10,377 bases of DNA from Flavobacteriaceae bacterium (GCA_018674025.1 JABHBC010000207.1:1-10377); one strand, 5' to 3'. Shown: positions 1 through 6,354, numbered from the stretch's first letter. Program-made: numbers and translations. The notes: generated from the letters alone by a model not told the origin.

Positions 1-636
1 TAAACTTTTTGAAAAGTAAAAAACTGCAGCACATAAAATAAATAGAGCAGCTACTCCAAGATATAAGCCTTGCATTTTTGAAAACTCAGCAGTTCCTTCG
101 CCAGATAAGGTTCCAAAAATTATAAATGCAACTGCTAAAGGTCCAATAGTTGTGCCAAAAGAATTAACACCTCCTGCAAGATTTAATCTTGAGGATCCCG
201 ATTTAGGATCTCCAAGAGAAACTGCAAATGGATTCGCTCCAGTTTGTTGTAGAGAAAAACCTAACCCTACTATAAATAGTGCTAGTAGAACCCAATAAAA
301 CACCTCAGTTTGGCCAGGTTCAGCTCCATTTATAGCTGGATACATTACTAGAGCACCAACAGTTGAAATTAATAATCCGTAGATAATCCCTTTTTTGTAT
401 CCCCAACTGTTAAAAATATCCTTTTCCCTTTGACTAGATAATATAAATAACACAAGAGCACCAATGTAATATGCTCCATAAAATGCAAAATCAACAAGCT
501 GAGATTGAAATTGATCTATCATAAAGTATTCTTTGCAAAATGGAATAAAAACTCCATTTGAAGCACCTATAAAGCCCCAGAAAAAAAATACGCTTACTAA
601 AGTAGCTAATGCAGAATTGTTGTTTTGATTTTTCAT
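1..636 (-). CDS. Sugar MFS transporter, FHS (FucP/GluP-like) family, N-terminal part
   Basis: Inner-membrane secondary transporter, probably a sugar:proton symporter of the fucose/glucose-galactose (FHS) branch of the major facilitator superfamily. Reading the minus strand from the ATG at 636-634 gives 212 codons without a stop, and the frame continues past the left edge, so about half of a usual 400-500 aa protein is present. Six hydrophobic segments are visible, at about residues 9-31, 48-66, 83-102, 112-132, 156-177 and 190-208, matching the first six-helix bundle. Family signatures are FFFWGFIGASNGVFIPF (17-33), LQQTGANPFAVSLG (129-142) and RLNLAGGVNSFGTTIGP (150-166). The last two correspond to the conserved QTAANPF and RLNLA-NSFG blocks of FHS transporters. 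The substrate cannot be read from this half; glucose/galactose is only the commonest annotation for such proteins. The start is chosen because it gives the usual short polar N-terminus before helix 1. It is divergent from the metallophosphoesterase gene, with a 125-bp AT-rich spacer in which I see no convincing promoter. Confidence 0.88.
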   Translation of the reverse strand, partial: MKNQNNNSALATLVSVFFFWGFIGASNGVFIPFCKEYFMIDQFQSQLVDFAFYGAYYIGALVLFILSSQREKDIFNSWGYKKGIIYGLLISTVGALVMYPAINGAEPGQTEVFYWVLLALFIVGLGFSLQQTGANPFAVSLGDPKSGSSRLNLAGGVNSFGTTIGPLAVAFIIFGTLSGEGTAEFSKMQGLYLGVAALFILCAAVFYFSKSL

Positions 637-761
637 TAAGATTAATTTTTAAAAATTTGTTAGTTGTCTAAAATAAGTAAAGCAATTAAGAATATTTAAC
701 ATTTTATTAAATAAATTTTAATTAAACATCAACAATTATAAGTATATATTTACATTCAATT

Positions 762-1970
762 ATGAACTGGATTTTCTTATTATTATTTGTTGTTTTTATT
801 GATTATTATTCATACCAATCAATAAAAAATATTACCAAAAACAGAATTGTAAAATATTCTTACTTTACAATTTCATTTTTAATAGTCTTTTATTTCTTTT
901 ATAAATATAAAATACAGGATGAAGGTAGTTACAGAACACTAGCCCTTGGTTTATTAATTTCTTTTTACAGTCCAAAATTAATTCTAATAATTTTAAATTT
1001 TAGTGAGGATTTCTTTAGACTTATTATAGCCTCAATTAATAAAATATTTAGATTTAATAAATCATTTGAATTGCCATCGAGAAGAAAATTTATTAGTAAG
1101 CTTGGGTTAGGTTTAGCATCACTTCCTTTTTTTAGTCTTAATTTTGGAATGATTTGGGGGAAAAACAATATAAAGGTTTTAAAATACACGCTTTTTTTTG
1201 ATGACCTTCCAAGCTCATTTGACGGATTTCAATTAACTCAAATTAGTGATATTCATGCAGGAAATATTACTAGTATAGATAATTTAGAACACACTGTAAA
1301 ACTAATAAATTCTCAGAACTCAAATGTAATTTTCTTCACAGGTGATTTAGTTAATAATGAGGCAAAAGAGTTAATCCCCTGGATAAATACACTCTCGAAG
1401 CTTAAATCTAAAGATGGTGTTTACTCTATTTTAGGAAACCATGATTACGGCGATTATCGATCGTGGTCCTCTGTAAAAGAAAAAACTGATAACTTTAACA
1501 CGATAAAGCAATATCAAAAAGATATGGGATTTAATTTGTTAATAAATGACAGTGTTTATATAAAAAGAGGTAATCAAAAAATAGCTATTGTAGGAGTTGA
1601 AAACTGGGGAAATGGGTTTAGAAAATATGGAGACTTGTCTAAAGCGTCTGAGAAAATCAAATCTGAAGACTTTAAAATACTATTAAGTCATGATCCAACG
1701 CATTGGCAGAAAAAAGTTGTAGATGGAATTGATAATTATCAATTAACTCTTAGTGGCCATACTCATGGTGGACAGTTTGGAATAGAAATTCCTGGTTATA
1801 TAAAATGGAGTCCTGTAAGCTTAAGGTATAAATATTGGGCAGGTATTTATAAAGAAAAAAATAGATATCTTAATGTAAACAGAGGCCTGGGAACAACTGC
1901 TGTTCCAGGTAGATTAGGAGTGTGGCCTGAAATTACAGTAATTACCTTAAAATCAACAAATAATGCATAA
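762..1970 (+). CDS. Membrane-anchored calcineurin-like metallophosphoesterase (YkuE-like)
   Basis: Predicted two-metal phosphoesterase of the calcineurin-like superfamily, 402 aa. The catalytic domain (about 140-398) has the family motifs in order: D163-x-H165 (SDIHAG), G194-D195-x2-N198, G225-N226-H227-D228, S309-H310-D311 and G332-H333-T334-H335. These are the metal-binding and phosphate-binding residues, so the enzyme looks intact. The N-terminus has about three hydrophobic segments (2-19, 31-48, 56-80). A SRRKFISK stretch (106-113) followed by a hydrophobic run (114-132) resembles an internal twin-arginine signal. B. subtilis YkuE, a related enzyme, is Tat-exported, so the catalytic domain is likely on the outer face of the inner membrane. 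The GHTHGGQFGIEIPG ending is typical of YkuE/YaeI-type enzymes, some of which act on lipid phosphoesters such as UDP-diacylglucosamine, but the substrate here is unknown. There is no strong Shine-Dalgarno, as is usual in Bacteroidota. The thioredoxin-like gene follows on the same strand after 53 nt. Confidence 0.9.
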   Translation: MNWIFLLLFVVFIDYYSYQSIKNITKNRIVKYSYFTISFLIVFYFFYKYKIQDEGSYRTLALGLLISFYSPKLILIILNFSEDFFRLIIASINKIFRFNKSFELPSRRKFISKLGLGLASLPFFSLNFGMIWGKNNIKVLKYTLFFDDLPSSFDGFQLTQISDIHAGNITSIDNLEHTVKLINSQNSNVIFFTGDLVNNEAKELIPWINTLSKLKSKDGVYSILGNHDYGDYRSWSSVKEKTDNFNTIKQYQKDMGFNLLINDSVYIKRGNQKIAIVGVENWGNGFRKYGDLSKASEKIKSEDFKILLSHDPTHWQKKVVDGIDNYQLTLSGHTHGGQFGIEIPGYIKWSPVSLRYKYWAGIYKEKNRYLNVNRGLGTTAVPGRLGVWPEITVITLKSTNNA

Positions 1971-1979
1971 TCCTATGGA

Positions 1980-2001
1980 AATGTTATATTTGTATAACAT
2001 T
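1980..2001 (+). promoter_or_regulatory. Perfect 9-bp inverted repeat overlapping a -7-like TATATTTG
   Basis: AATGTTATA (1980-1988) and TATAACATT (1993-2001) are perfect reverse complements separated by TTTG. The repeat fills the spacer between the metallophosphoesterase stop and the thioredoxin-like start at 2024. The left arm and loop contain TATATTTG (1985-1992), an exact match to the Bacteroidota -7 consensus TAnnTTTG, about 30 nt upstream of the start codon. No TTG -33 element is found at the expected 17-23 nt spacing. It could be a promoter with an operator-like palindrome, or a weak A/T-only terminator of the upstream gene. There is no T-run after the stem, which argues against efficient termination. 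Confidence 0.4.
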
Positions 2002-2023
2002 AATTGATTTAAAACTTTAAGTT

Positions 2024-2320
2024 ATGTCAAAATTTGGAGAGTTAATCGATGTGGAAATTCCTGTACTTCTCGAATTTTTCACACAATGGGATGAAACCTC
2101 AAATGAGATGCATCCAGTGATAAAGGATGTTGCTGCTGCTATTGGCGATAAAGCTAAAGTTATTAAAATAGATGTAGATAAAAACAATGACTTAGCTGAG
2201 GCTCTTAGAATTAAGGGGCTTCCCACTTTTATTATATATAAAAATGGTGAAATGAAGTGGAGACAAAGTGGTGTTGAAGATGCCAATACTTTAATCGGTC
2301 GAATTCAAGAATACTTATAA
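2024..2320 (+). CDS. Thioredoxin-fold protein lacking the CxxC active site
   Basis: Small cytoplasmic thioredoxin-like protein of 98 aa, close to the usual thioredoxin length of about 105. The fold is recognisable: strand VLLEFFTQW (14-22), helix from about 26 to 40, strand KVIKIDVDKN (45-54), then IKGLPTFIIYKNGE (63-76) with the cis-proline loop at P67 and the common YKNGE turn. At the position of the redox motif WCGPCK the sequence reads WDETSN (22-27), so both cysteines are replaced (D23, S26), and the protein contains no cysteine at all. It therefore cannot be a dithiol-disulfide reductase. I recognise the type as a conserved flavobacterial thioredoxin-like protein, so the loss is probably not a recent mutation. 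A scaffold, chaperone-like or binding role is possible, but none can be read from the sequence. No signal peptide is seen. It converges on the DUF2723 gene with only 3 nt between the stop codons. Confidence 0.85.
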   Translation: MSKFGELIDVEIPVLLEFFTQWDETSNEMHPVIKDVAAAIGDKAKVIKIDVDKNNDLAEALRIKGLPTFIIYKNGEMKWRQSGVEDANTLIGRIQEYL

Positions 2321-2323
2321 AAT

Positions 2324-5300
2324 TTATTCTTCTTTACCAATAAACAATTCTAAATAAGAATTAAAATCTTCCATTTGTTTTTCTAAATACTCACCTTCTT
2401 CATAAGAAATAATCACTCCTACTAATGATCGGTATCTTTCTATGTCGGTATAAATTTCTTCAGCATATCTATTTTTGTTTTCGTCTTTAAGTTTGCTAAA
2501 ATAAAATAGATTCTCTTTGTATTTATTTGCAATTTCTGAAAATAAATTTCTAGCCTTTTCTTTATTATCAAGTTTATAATATGAATTTATGTAAGATTCA
2601 AGAAGTGTGTAATATCCAAATATATTTACAGGCATATTTTCAATCACTATGTCAATTATTTCCTCCGCTTTTTTATTCTTGTTTTCTAAAATAAGTTGAT
2701 CAACTAACCTAGATATATTACTTCTATAAGTGATGCTATTTTTTCTTGATTCAACATCAAAATATACATTTGCACTTCCTTTAGTTCCCCAATCCCAATT
2801 TTTAACCATATTGTACATTTTTTCTGTGTTAACTCTACCCATTTCATATGGGTTGGATTGATCCATTGGAGTTTTAATAGGGACTAATTTATAGCACAAC
2901 CCCTCTAATTGTAAATAATCTTTCATCCATAAATAATCATCATCACCAAATGAGCCACCAGTAAAATAAATTGGTCTTTCCCAGTTGTTTTCAGCAATAA
3001 TGTCAAGCATCATTAACCTGTTTTTATAGAGTGCTTGACCTTTTATTTTAATTATTATTTCATCTACAATTTCATCCGATAAGCTACTTTCAACAATTTT
3101 ATTATTAATTACAGATTCTTTGTTGACAGGGATTCGAATACTTTCTGAGGGAAGATAATTTGCATTCAAATCTTGCTCTCTCATATAATTGGTTTCGTAA
3201 CCTTGTTTTTGAAGTAAGTTTTTATACTTATACTTATTGTCATCTTGTGTTACAAACTTAATGAATGTCTTAATGTCAATTGTGTCCAAAGTGGTAACTT
3301 CTTTTATTATATAATCTCTAGTTCCATATCTATATTTTTCATGAGATAAAGATGATGGTATAGGGTCACTTTCATATGCCTTTCTTTTCATTTGATCAAT
3401 ATACCAGTCTGTATTAAAAAGGCTGGTGTTTAAAACACGAACATCAGTTCTAATGCCCTCTATTTCTTGTAAATACCATAATGGGAAAGTATCATTATCA
3501 CCAATTGTAAATAAAATAGAATTTGGTTCACAAGATTCTAAATATTTGAGTGCCATTGAACGTGCAGTATACCTTCCAGAACGGTCATGATCGTCCCAGT
3601 TACTACTAGCAAGATTTATGGGTAATATTAAAAGAAAAACTGGGATGGTTAAAAATTTAATATATTTTGAATTAATAAGCTGTTCGATAGAACGAATTAA
3701 GCTAAATATTCCAAAACCAATCCAAATACAATAAACATAAAATGACCCCACAACTGAGTAGTCTCTTTCCCTAGGTTCAAATGGCCTAACATTAGTGTAA
3801 ACTTGGATTGCTATACCTGTAAAAACAAAAAACACTAACATAGTCCAAAACAGTTCTTTGTCTTTATTGTATAAAAAATATAGTCCAATCAAGCCAATTA
3901 TAAAAGGGATCATATAATATTTATTCCTTGATTTGTTTTCAGCAACATCGATAGGCAAATTTTCTTGACTTAAGCCTAAATGAATTTCATCAACAAAATC
4001 AATTCCGCTAATCCAGTTTCCATGCATATCCATTCTTCCTTGAATGTCATCTTGGCGACCACTAAAATTCCACATAAAATACCTCCAATACATGTATCCG
4101 AGTTGATATTGAATAAGATATTTTACATTACTAATTATAGAGGGTTTTTCAATATCAAGATATGTTCCATAAGATTTTAAAAATTTATGATGCTCATCAT
4201 AATCTATGTCCCCCTGATATGTTCTTTTTTTAAAATCATTTACTAGTTCAACTAATTCTTTTGCCTCTGGCTGATTTTTATATTTTCTTTTAACCTCATA
4301 ATCTAAAAACCCTGTATATCTAAGATAGTTTGAAGCGTGTTCAGAGCTCCACATTCTGGGAAGTATAGAAGCTTGTTCACTGTTAAAATTTTGACTAGCA
4401 TTCTTATAATTATTAACTATTACATATTTATTTTGAGTTAAATCTTTTTCATATTTTGGCTTATCATCTTTGTATGGATTTTCTTCATCTAAACCAGAGT
4501 ACTGATCAGTGAATAGTGGACCATAAAATAAATGTGTTTTAGGATATTGTTCAAGATTATAGTAAGCTAATAATTGTCTAGCGTCAGATGGATCATTTTC
4601 ATTAATTACTACATCTGAATTTGCTCTTATTGGAAGCATAATCCATGAAGAGAAACCGATTAAAATAAATAAAACACAAAGTGTGACTGTATTTAATGTT
4701 TTAAGGTTATTTTTTACTGTGTAATTTAATAAATAATAGAAAAATGTAATTAATAATAATCCAGCTATTATAGACCCTGAATTGAAAGGTAGCCCAATGG
4801 AGTTAACAAAAAATACTTCCAAGACACTAAAATATCTAAGTATGTTTGGAGCTAAAAGTTTAAAGACAAACATTAGAATTCCAACTACCGCTACATTAGC
4901 AAAAATAAATTTCCTTAAGGTTATTGGTTTATAATTCTTGAAAAAATATATTAATCCAATTGCCGGAATAGTTAAAAGTCCCATAAAATGAACACCGAAA
5001 GAAAGGCCCACAATAAAACTAATAAGTATAAGCCATCTATTTCCTCTAGGCAGATGCATCTCTTGCTCCCATTTAAGACCTAAATAAAATAATACTGACA
5101 TTATAAGTGTTGCCATTGCATAAACTTCTGTTTCTACCGCATTAAACCAAAAGGTATCAGTAAACACAAAGGATAAACTAGCCACTAAAGAGCTTATTAG
5201 TATTGTGAAATTATTATTTTTTTTAAGATCAATTTTTGAAGATACTTTTGACAACAATAAACTAATTGACCAAAACATGAACAATATTGTGAAAGCACTC

Positions 5301-5560
5301 GAAATACCGCTCATTAAGTTCATTATGTAACCAATTTGAGATGGCTCCATCGCAAATATCGAGAAAAAAGCACCAAGCATTTGAAAAAGAGGAGCTCCAG
5401 GTGGATGGCCAACATTGAGTTTGGAAGCTGAGAGTATGTATTCACCGGCATCCCAAAAACTAACTGTTGGTTCTGCAGTTAGAGCATATACATTAGCCGC
5501 AATTAAAAAACACATCCATCCTAAAATAGTATTCCATTTCTTAAAACTAATATCACTCAT
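2324..5560 (-). CDS. DUF2723 (TMEM260/GT117-like) membrane glycosyltransferase
   Basis: Large polytopic inner-membrane protein, 1078 aa, of the DUF2723 family. The N-terminal half looks like a GT-C fold enzyme: a first membrane helix (about 12-29), then a periplasmic loop with TAEPTVSFWDAGEYI (28-42), whose D37 and E40 are candidate catalytic acidic residues, followed by the family signature HPPGAPLFQ (52-60). About eight helices lie before residue 310 and four more between 549 and 650. Other family blocks are PFEPRERDYSVVGSFYVY (593-610) and GDNDTFPLWYLQEIEGIRTD (687-706). The region 700-940 looks soluble. The C-terminus (about 945-1078) is helical and TPR-like. The human family member TMEM260 is a protein O-mannosyltransferase (CAZy GT117), so a lipid-phosphate-sugar-dependent glycosylation role at the membrane is inferred; donor and acceptor are unknown. 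The length is normal for Bacteroidota members. The ATG at 5560 gives the typical N-terminus just before helix 1. The gene is divergent from tRNA-Gln. Confidence 0.9.
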   Translation of the reverse strand: MSDISFKKWNTILGWMCFLIAANVYALTAEPTVSFWDAGEYILSASKLNVGHPPGAPLFQMLGAFFSIFAMEPSQIGYIMNLMSGISSAFTILFMFWSISLLLSKVSSKIDLKKNNNFTILISSLVASLSFVFTDTFWFNAVETEVYAMATLIMSVLFYLGLKWEQEMHLPRGNRWLILISFIVGLSFGVHFMGLLTIPAIGLIYFFKNYKPITLRKFIFANVAVVGILMFVFKLLAPNILRYFSVLEVFFVNSIGLPFNSGSIIAGLLLITFFYYLLNYTVKNNLKTLNTVTLCVLFILIGFSSWIMLPIRANSDVVINENDPSDARQLLAYYNLEQYPKTHLFYGPLFTDQYSGLDEENPYKDDKPKYEKDLTQNKYVIVNNYKNASQNFNSEQASILPRMWSSEHASNYLRYTGFLDYEVKRKYKNQPEAKELVELVNDFKKRTYQGDIDYDEHHKFLKSYGTYLDIEKPSIISNVKYLIQYQLGYMYWRYFMWNFSGRQDDIQGRMDMHGNWISGIDFVDEIHLGLSQENLPIDVAENKSRNKYYMIPFIIGLIGLYFLYNKDKELFWTMLVFFVFTGIAIQVYTNVRPFEPRERDYSVVGSFYVYCIWIGFGIFSLIRSIEQLINSKYIKFLTIPVFLLILPINLASSNWDDHDRSGRYTARSMALKYLESCEPNSILFTIGDNDTFPLWYLQEIEGIRTDVRVLNTSLFNTDWYIDQMKRKAYESDPIPSSLSHEKYRYGTRDYIIKEVTTLDTIDIKTFIKFVTQDDNKYKYKNLLQKQGYETNYMREQDLNANYLPSESIRIPVNKESVINNKIVESSLSDEIVDEIIIKIKGQALYKNRLMMLDIIAENNWERPIYFTGGSFGDDDYLWMKDYLQLEGLCYKLVPIKTPMDQSNPYEMGRVNTEKMYNMVKNWDWGTKGSANVYFDVESRKNSITYRSNISRLVDQLILENKNKKAEEIIDIVIENMPVNIFGYYTLLESYINSYYKLDNKEKARNLFSEIANKYKENLFYFSKLKDENKNRYAEEIYTDIERYRSLVGVIISYEEGEYLEKQMEDFNSYLELFIGKEE

Positions 5561-5577
5561 AAATATATTTTGAAAGC

Positions 5578-5618
5578 CAAATTTAACTATAAAATTTATA
5601 CTCTATCTATTTTAACAA
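5578..5618 (-). promoter_or_regulatory. Candidate promoter(s) for the DUF2723 gene
   Basis: On the minus strand, TTG (5618-5616) is followed after 17 nt by TAAATTTT (5598-5591), one base off the Bacteroidota -7 consensus TAnnTTTG. An exact -7 match, TAAATTTG (5585-5578), lies closer to the start codon but has no TTG at suitable spacing. Initiation from the first would give a 5' leader of about 25 nt. In DNA this AT-rich, such matches arise easily by chance, so the call rests on position as much as on sequence. Confidence 0.35.
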
Positions 5619-5650
5619 TTTTTTAATCAAAATTTATTTTTTAAAAAATC

Positions 5651-5680
5651 TTGTTAAAATAAAAGATTATTATAAATTTG
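5651..5680 (+). promoter_or_regulatory. Bacteroidota-type promoter of tRNA-Gln
   Basis: TTG (5651-5653), a 19-nt spacer and TAAATTTG (5673-5680) match the Bacteroidota -33/-7 consensus (TTG, about 19 nt, TAnnTTTG) with ideal spacing. The -7 element ends 13 nt before the first tRNA base at 5694, so transcription would start only a few bases upstream of the mature 5' end. A 14-bp A/T palindrome (5636-5649) sits directly upstream and could act as an UP-like AT-rich element. This is the clearest promoter in the window. Confidence 0.7.
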
Positions 5681-5693
5681 CACGCTCAGCAAT

Positions 5694-5766
5694 TGGCCTA
5701 TGGTGTAACTGGTAACACGTCTGTTTTTGGTGCAGAAGAGTCTAGGTTCGAAACCTAGTGGGCCAA
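5694..5766 (+). tRNA. tRNA-Gln (anticodon UUG)
   Basis: A full cloverleaf can be drawn. The acceptor stem TGGCCTA (5694-5700) pairs with TGGGCCA (5759-5765), including one T-G wobble. The D stem is GTGT/ACAC (5703-5706/5715-5718) around a GG-containing loop. The anticodon stem TCTGT/GCAGA (5720-5724/5732-5736) encloses the loop TTTTGGT, with TTG at positions 34-36. The variable loop is AGAGT. The T stem CTAGG/CCTAG (5742-5746/5754-5758) encloses TTCGAAA. The discriminator base is A5766, and the 3' CCA is not encoded (ACT follows), so it must be added by a nucleotidyltransferase. The weak first acceptor pair (T-A) is a usual glutamine-tRNA identity feature. It lies just upstream of rimP-nusA-infB on the same strand. 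Confidence 0.95.
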
Positions 5767-5774
5767 CTGATAAC

Positions 5775-5808
5775 CTTATTTACATTCTTCTTGAAGGAAG
5801 TAATTAAG
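5775..5808 (+). terminator. Imperfect hairpin downstream of tRNA-Gln (processing or termination)
   Basis: The stretch from CTTATTTAC (5775-5783) to GTAATTAAG (5800-5808) folds on itself. From the base up there are 4 pairs, a T-T mismatch, 4 pairs, an A-A mismatch, then 5 pairs (one T-G) closing a CTTG loop at 5790-5793. It starts 9 nt after the tRNA 3' end. An A-rich tract rather than a T-tract follows, so it is not a classic intrinsic terminator. It may stabilise or stop the tRNA precursor, or serve as a processing signal. Confidence 0.4.
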
Positions 5809-5817
5809 AATAAAAAT

Positions 5818-5833
5818 TAAATTTGTATATTTG
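5818..5833 (+). promoter_or_regulatory. Tandem -7 elements, candidate promoter of rimP-nusA-infB
   Basis: Two back-to-back exact matches to TAnnTTTG occur here: TAAATTTG (5818-5825) and TATATTTG (5826-5833). The first has a TTG at 5791-5793, but the 24-nt spacing is slightly long; the second has no good TTG. Initiation about 7 nt downstream would give a leader of roughly 50-60 nt that contains the terminator-like hairpin at 5860-5884. If real, this separates transcription of the operon from that of tRNA-Gln, although readthrough from the tRNA promoter remains possible. Confidence 0.45.
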
Positions 5834-5859
5834 CATCTTTAATTATTATTAATGATTAT

Positions 5860-5884
5860 GAGGGGACTAAAGTCCCCTCTTTTT
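5860..5884 (+). terminator. Intrinsic-terminator hairpin in the rimP leader (putative attenuator)
   Basis: GAGGGGAC (5860-5867) and GTCCCCTC (5872-5879) form a perfect 8-bp stem, six of the pairs G-C, with a TAAA loop, followed directly by TTTTT (5880-5884). This is the most GC-rich stretch in an otherwise A/T-dominated spacer and has the full anatomy of a Rho-independent terminator. It ends 8 nt before the rimP ATG at 5893. It could end the tRNA-Gln transcript, but candidate -7 elements lie between the two, so it would also sit inside the operon leader and could attenuate rimP-nusA-infB. NusA itself acts on hairpin-dependent pausing and termination, which would make feedback natural; that link is inference. 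Confidence 0.75.
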
Positions 5885-5892
5885 ATAGCATT

Positions 5893-6354
5893 ATGTTTAA
5901 ATCAATTGTCGAAAAATTACTTAAAAAAAGTTTGTTAGAAAGAGAAGATCTTTTTTTAACAGACTTTGAAATCTTGTCTGGTAATAAAATTAGAATTGTT
6001 ATCGACGGAGACAAAGGAGTTTTGGTAGAAGATTGTATGTTTATAAGTCGTGCCATTGAACACAACATAGACAGAGATGAATATGATTTTTCTCTTGAAG
6101 TAAGTTCAGCAGGAGCTTCTACAGCACTAACTATTTCTAGACAATTCGTGAAAAACATTGGTAGAGTTTTACAAGTTAAAACTAATGATAATCACTATGA
6201 GGCTAAATTAGTTGAAGCAACAAGTGATGAGATTAAACTAAAATGGAAACAACGTGAACCTAAAAAAATTGGTAAAGGTAAAGTCACTGTTGAAAAAGAA
6301 ATAAATCTTTTATATAAAGATATAAACGAAGCAAAAGTTAAAATTAAATTTTAA
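5893..6354 (+). CDS. rimP: Ribosome maturation factor RimP
   Basis: Cytoplasmic factor needed for maturation of the 30S ribosomal subunit, 153 aa, the usual length. The N-terminal alpha/beta domain (about 1-77) contains the strand pattern KIRIVIDGDKGVLVEDCMFISRAIE (core I34-E56) and the family signature SLEVSSAGASTALT (67-80), equivalent to the EVSSPG motif of RimP, here with Ala in place of Pro. The C-terminal SH3-like domain (about 82-153) includes RQFVKNIGRVLQVKT (83-97), which resembles the usual PL-R-F---G--v pattern, and a basic loop KKIGKGKVTVEKE. It is the first gene of the rimP-nusA-infB cluster, with nusA 9 nt downstream. The ATG is preceded by no Shine-Dalgarno but by the leader hairpin. 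A second ATG set upstream in another frame (5852, 5858) runs through the hairpin and overlaps this start. Confidence 0.95.
   Translation: MFKSIVEKLLKKSLLEREDLFLTDFEILSGNKIRIVIDGDKGVLVEDCMFISRAIEHNIDRDEYDFSLEVSSAGASTALTISRQFVKNIGRVLQVKTNDNHYEAKLVEATSDEIKLKWKQREPKKIGKGKVTVEKEINLLYKDINEAKVKIKF

Noticed and set aside
644..657. 14-bp palindrome AATTTTTAAAAATT upstream of the MFS transporter
   Set aside because: Made only of A/T runs in a very AT-rich spacer; a similar one occurs at 5636-5649. Not distinguishable from chance as an operator or terminator.
637..761. Possible promoters in the divergent spacer between the MFS transporter and the metallophosphoesterase
   Set aside because: Only partial -7 matches (for example TATATTTA near 741-750) and no TTG at proper spacing on either strand; not strong enough to annotate.
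5883..6158. 91-codon minus-strand open frame opposite rimP
   Set aside because: Antisense to a confidently identified gene and starting within it; no recognisable domain.
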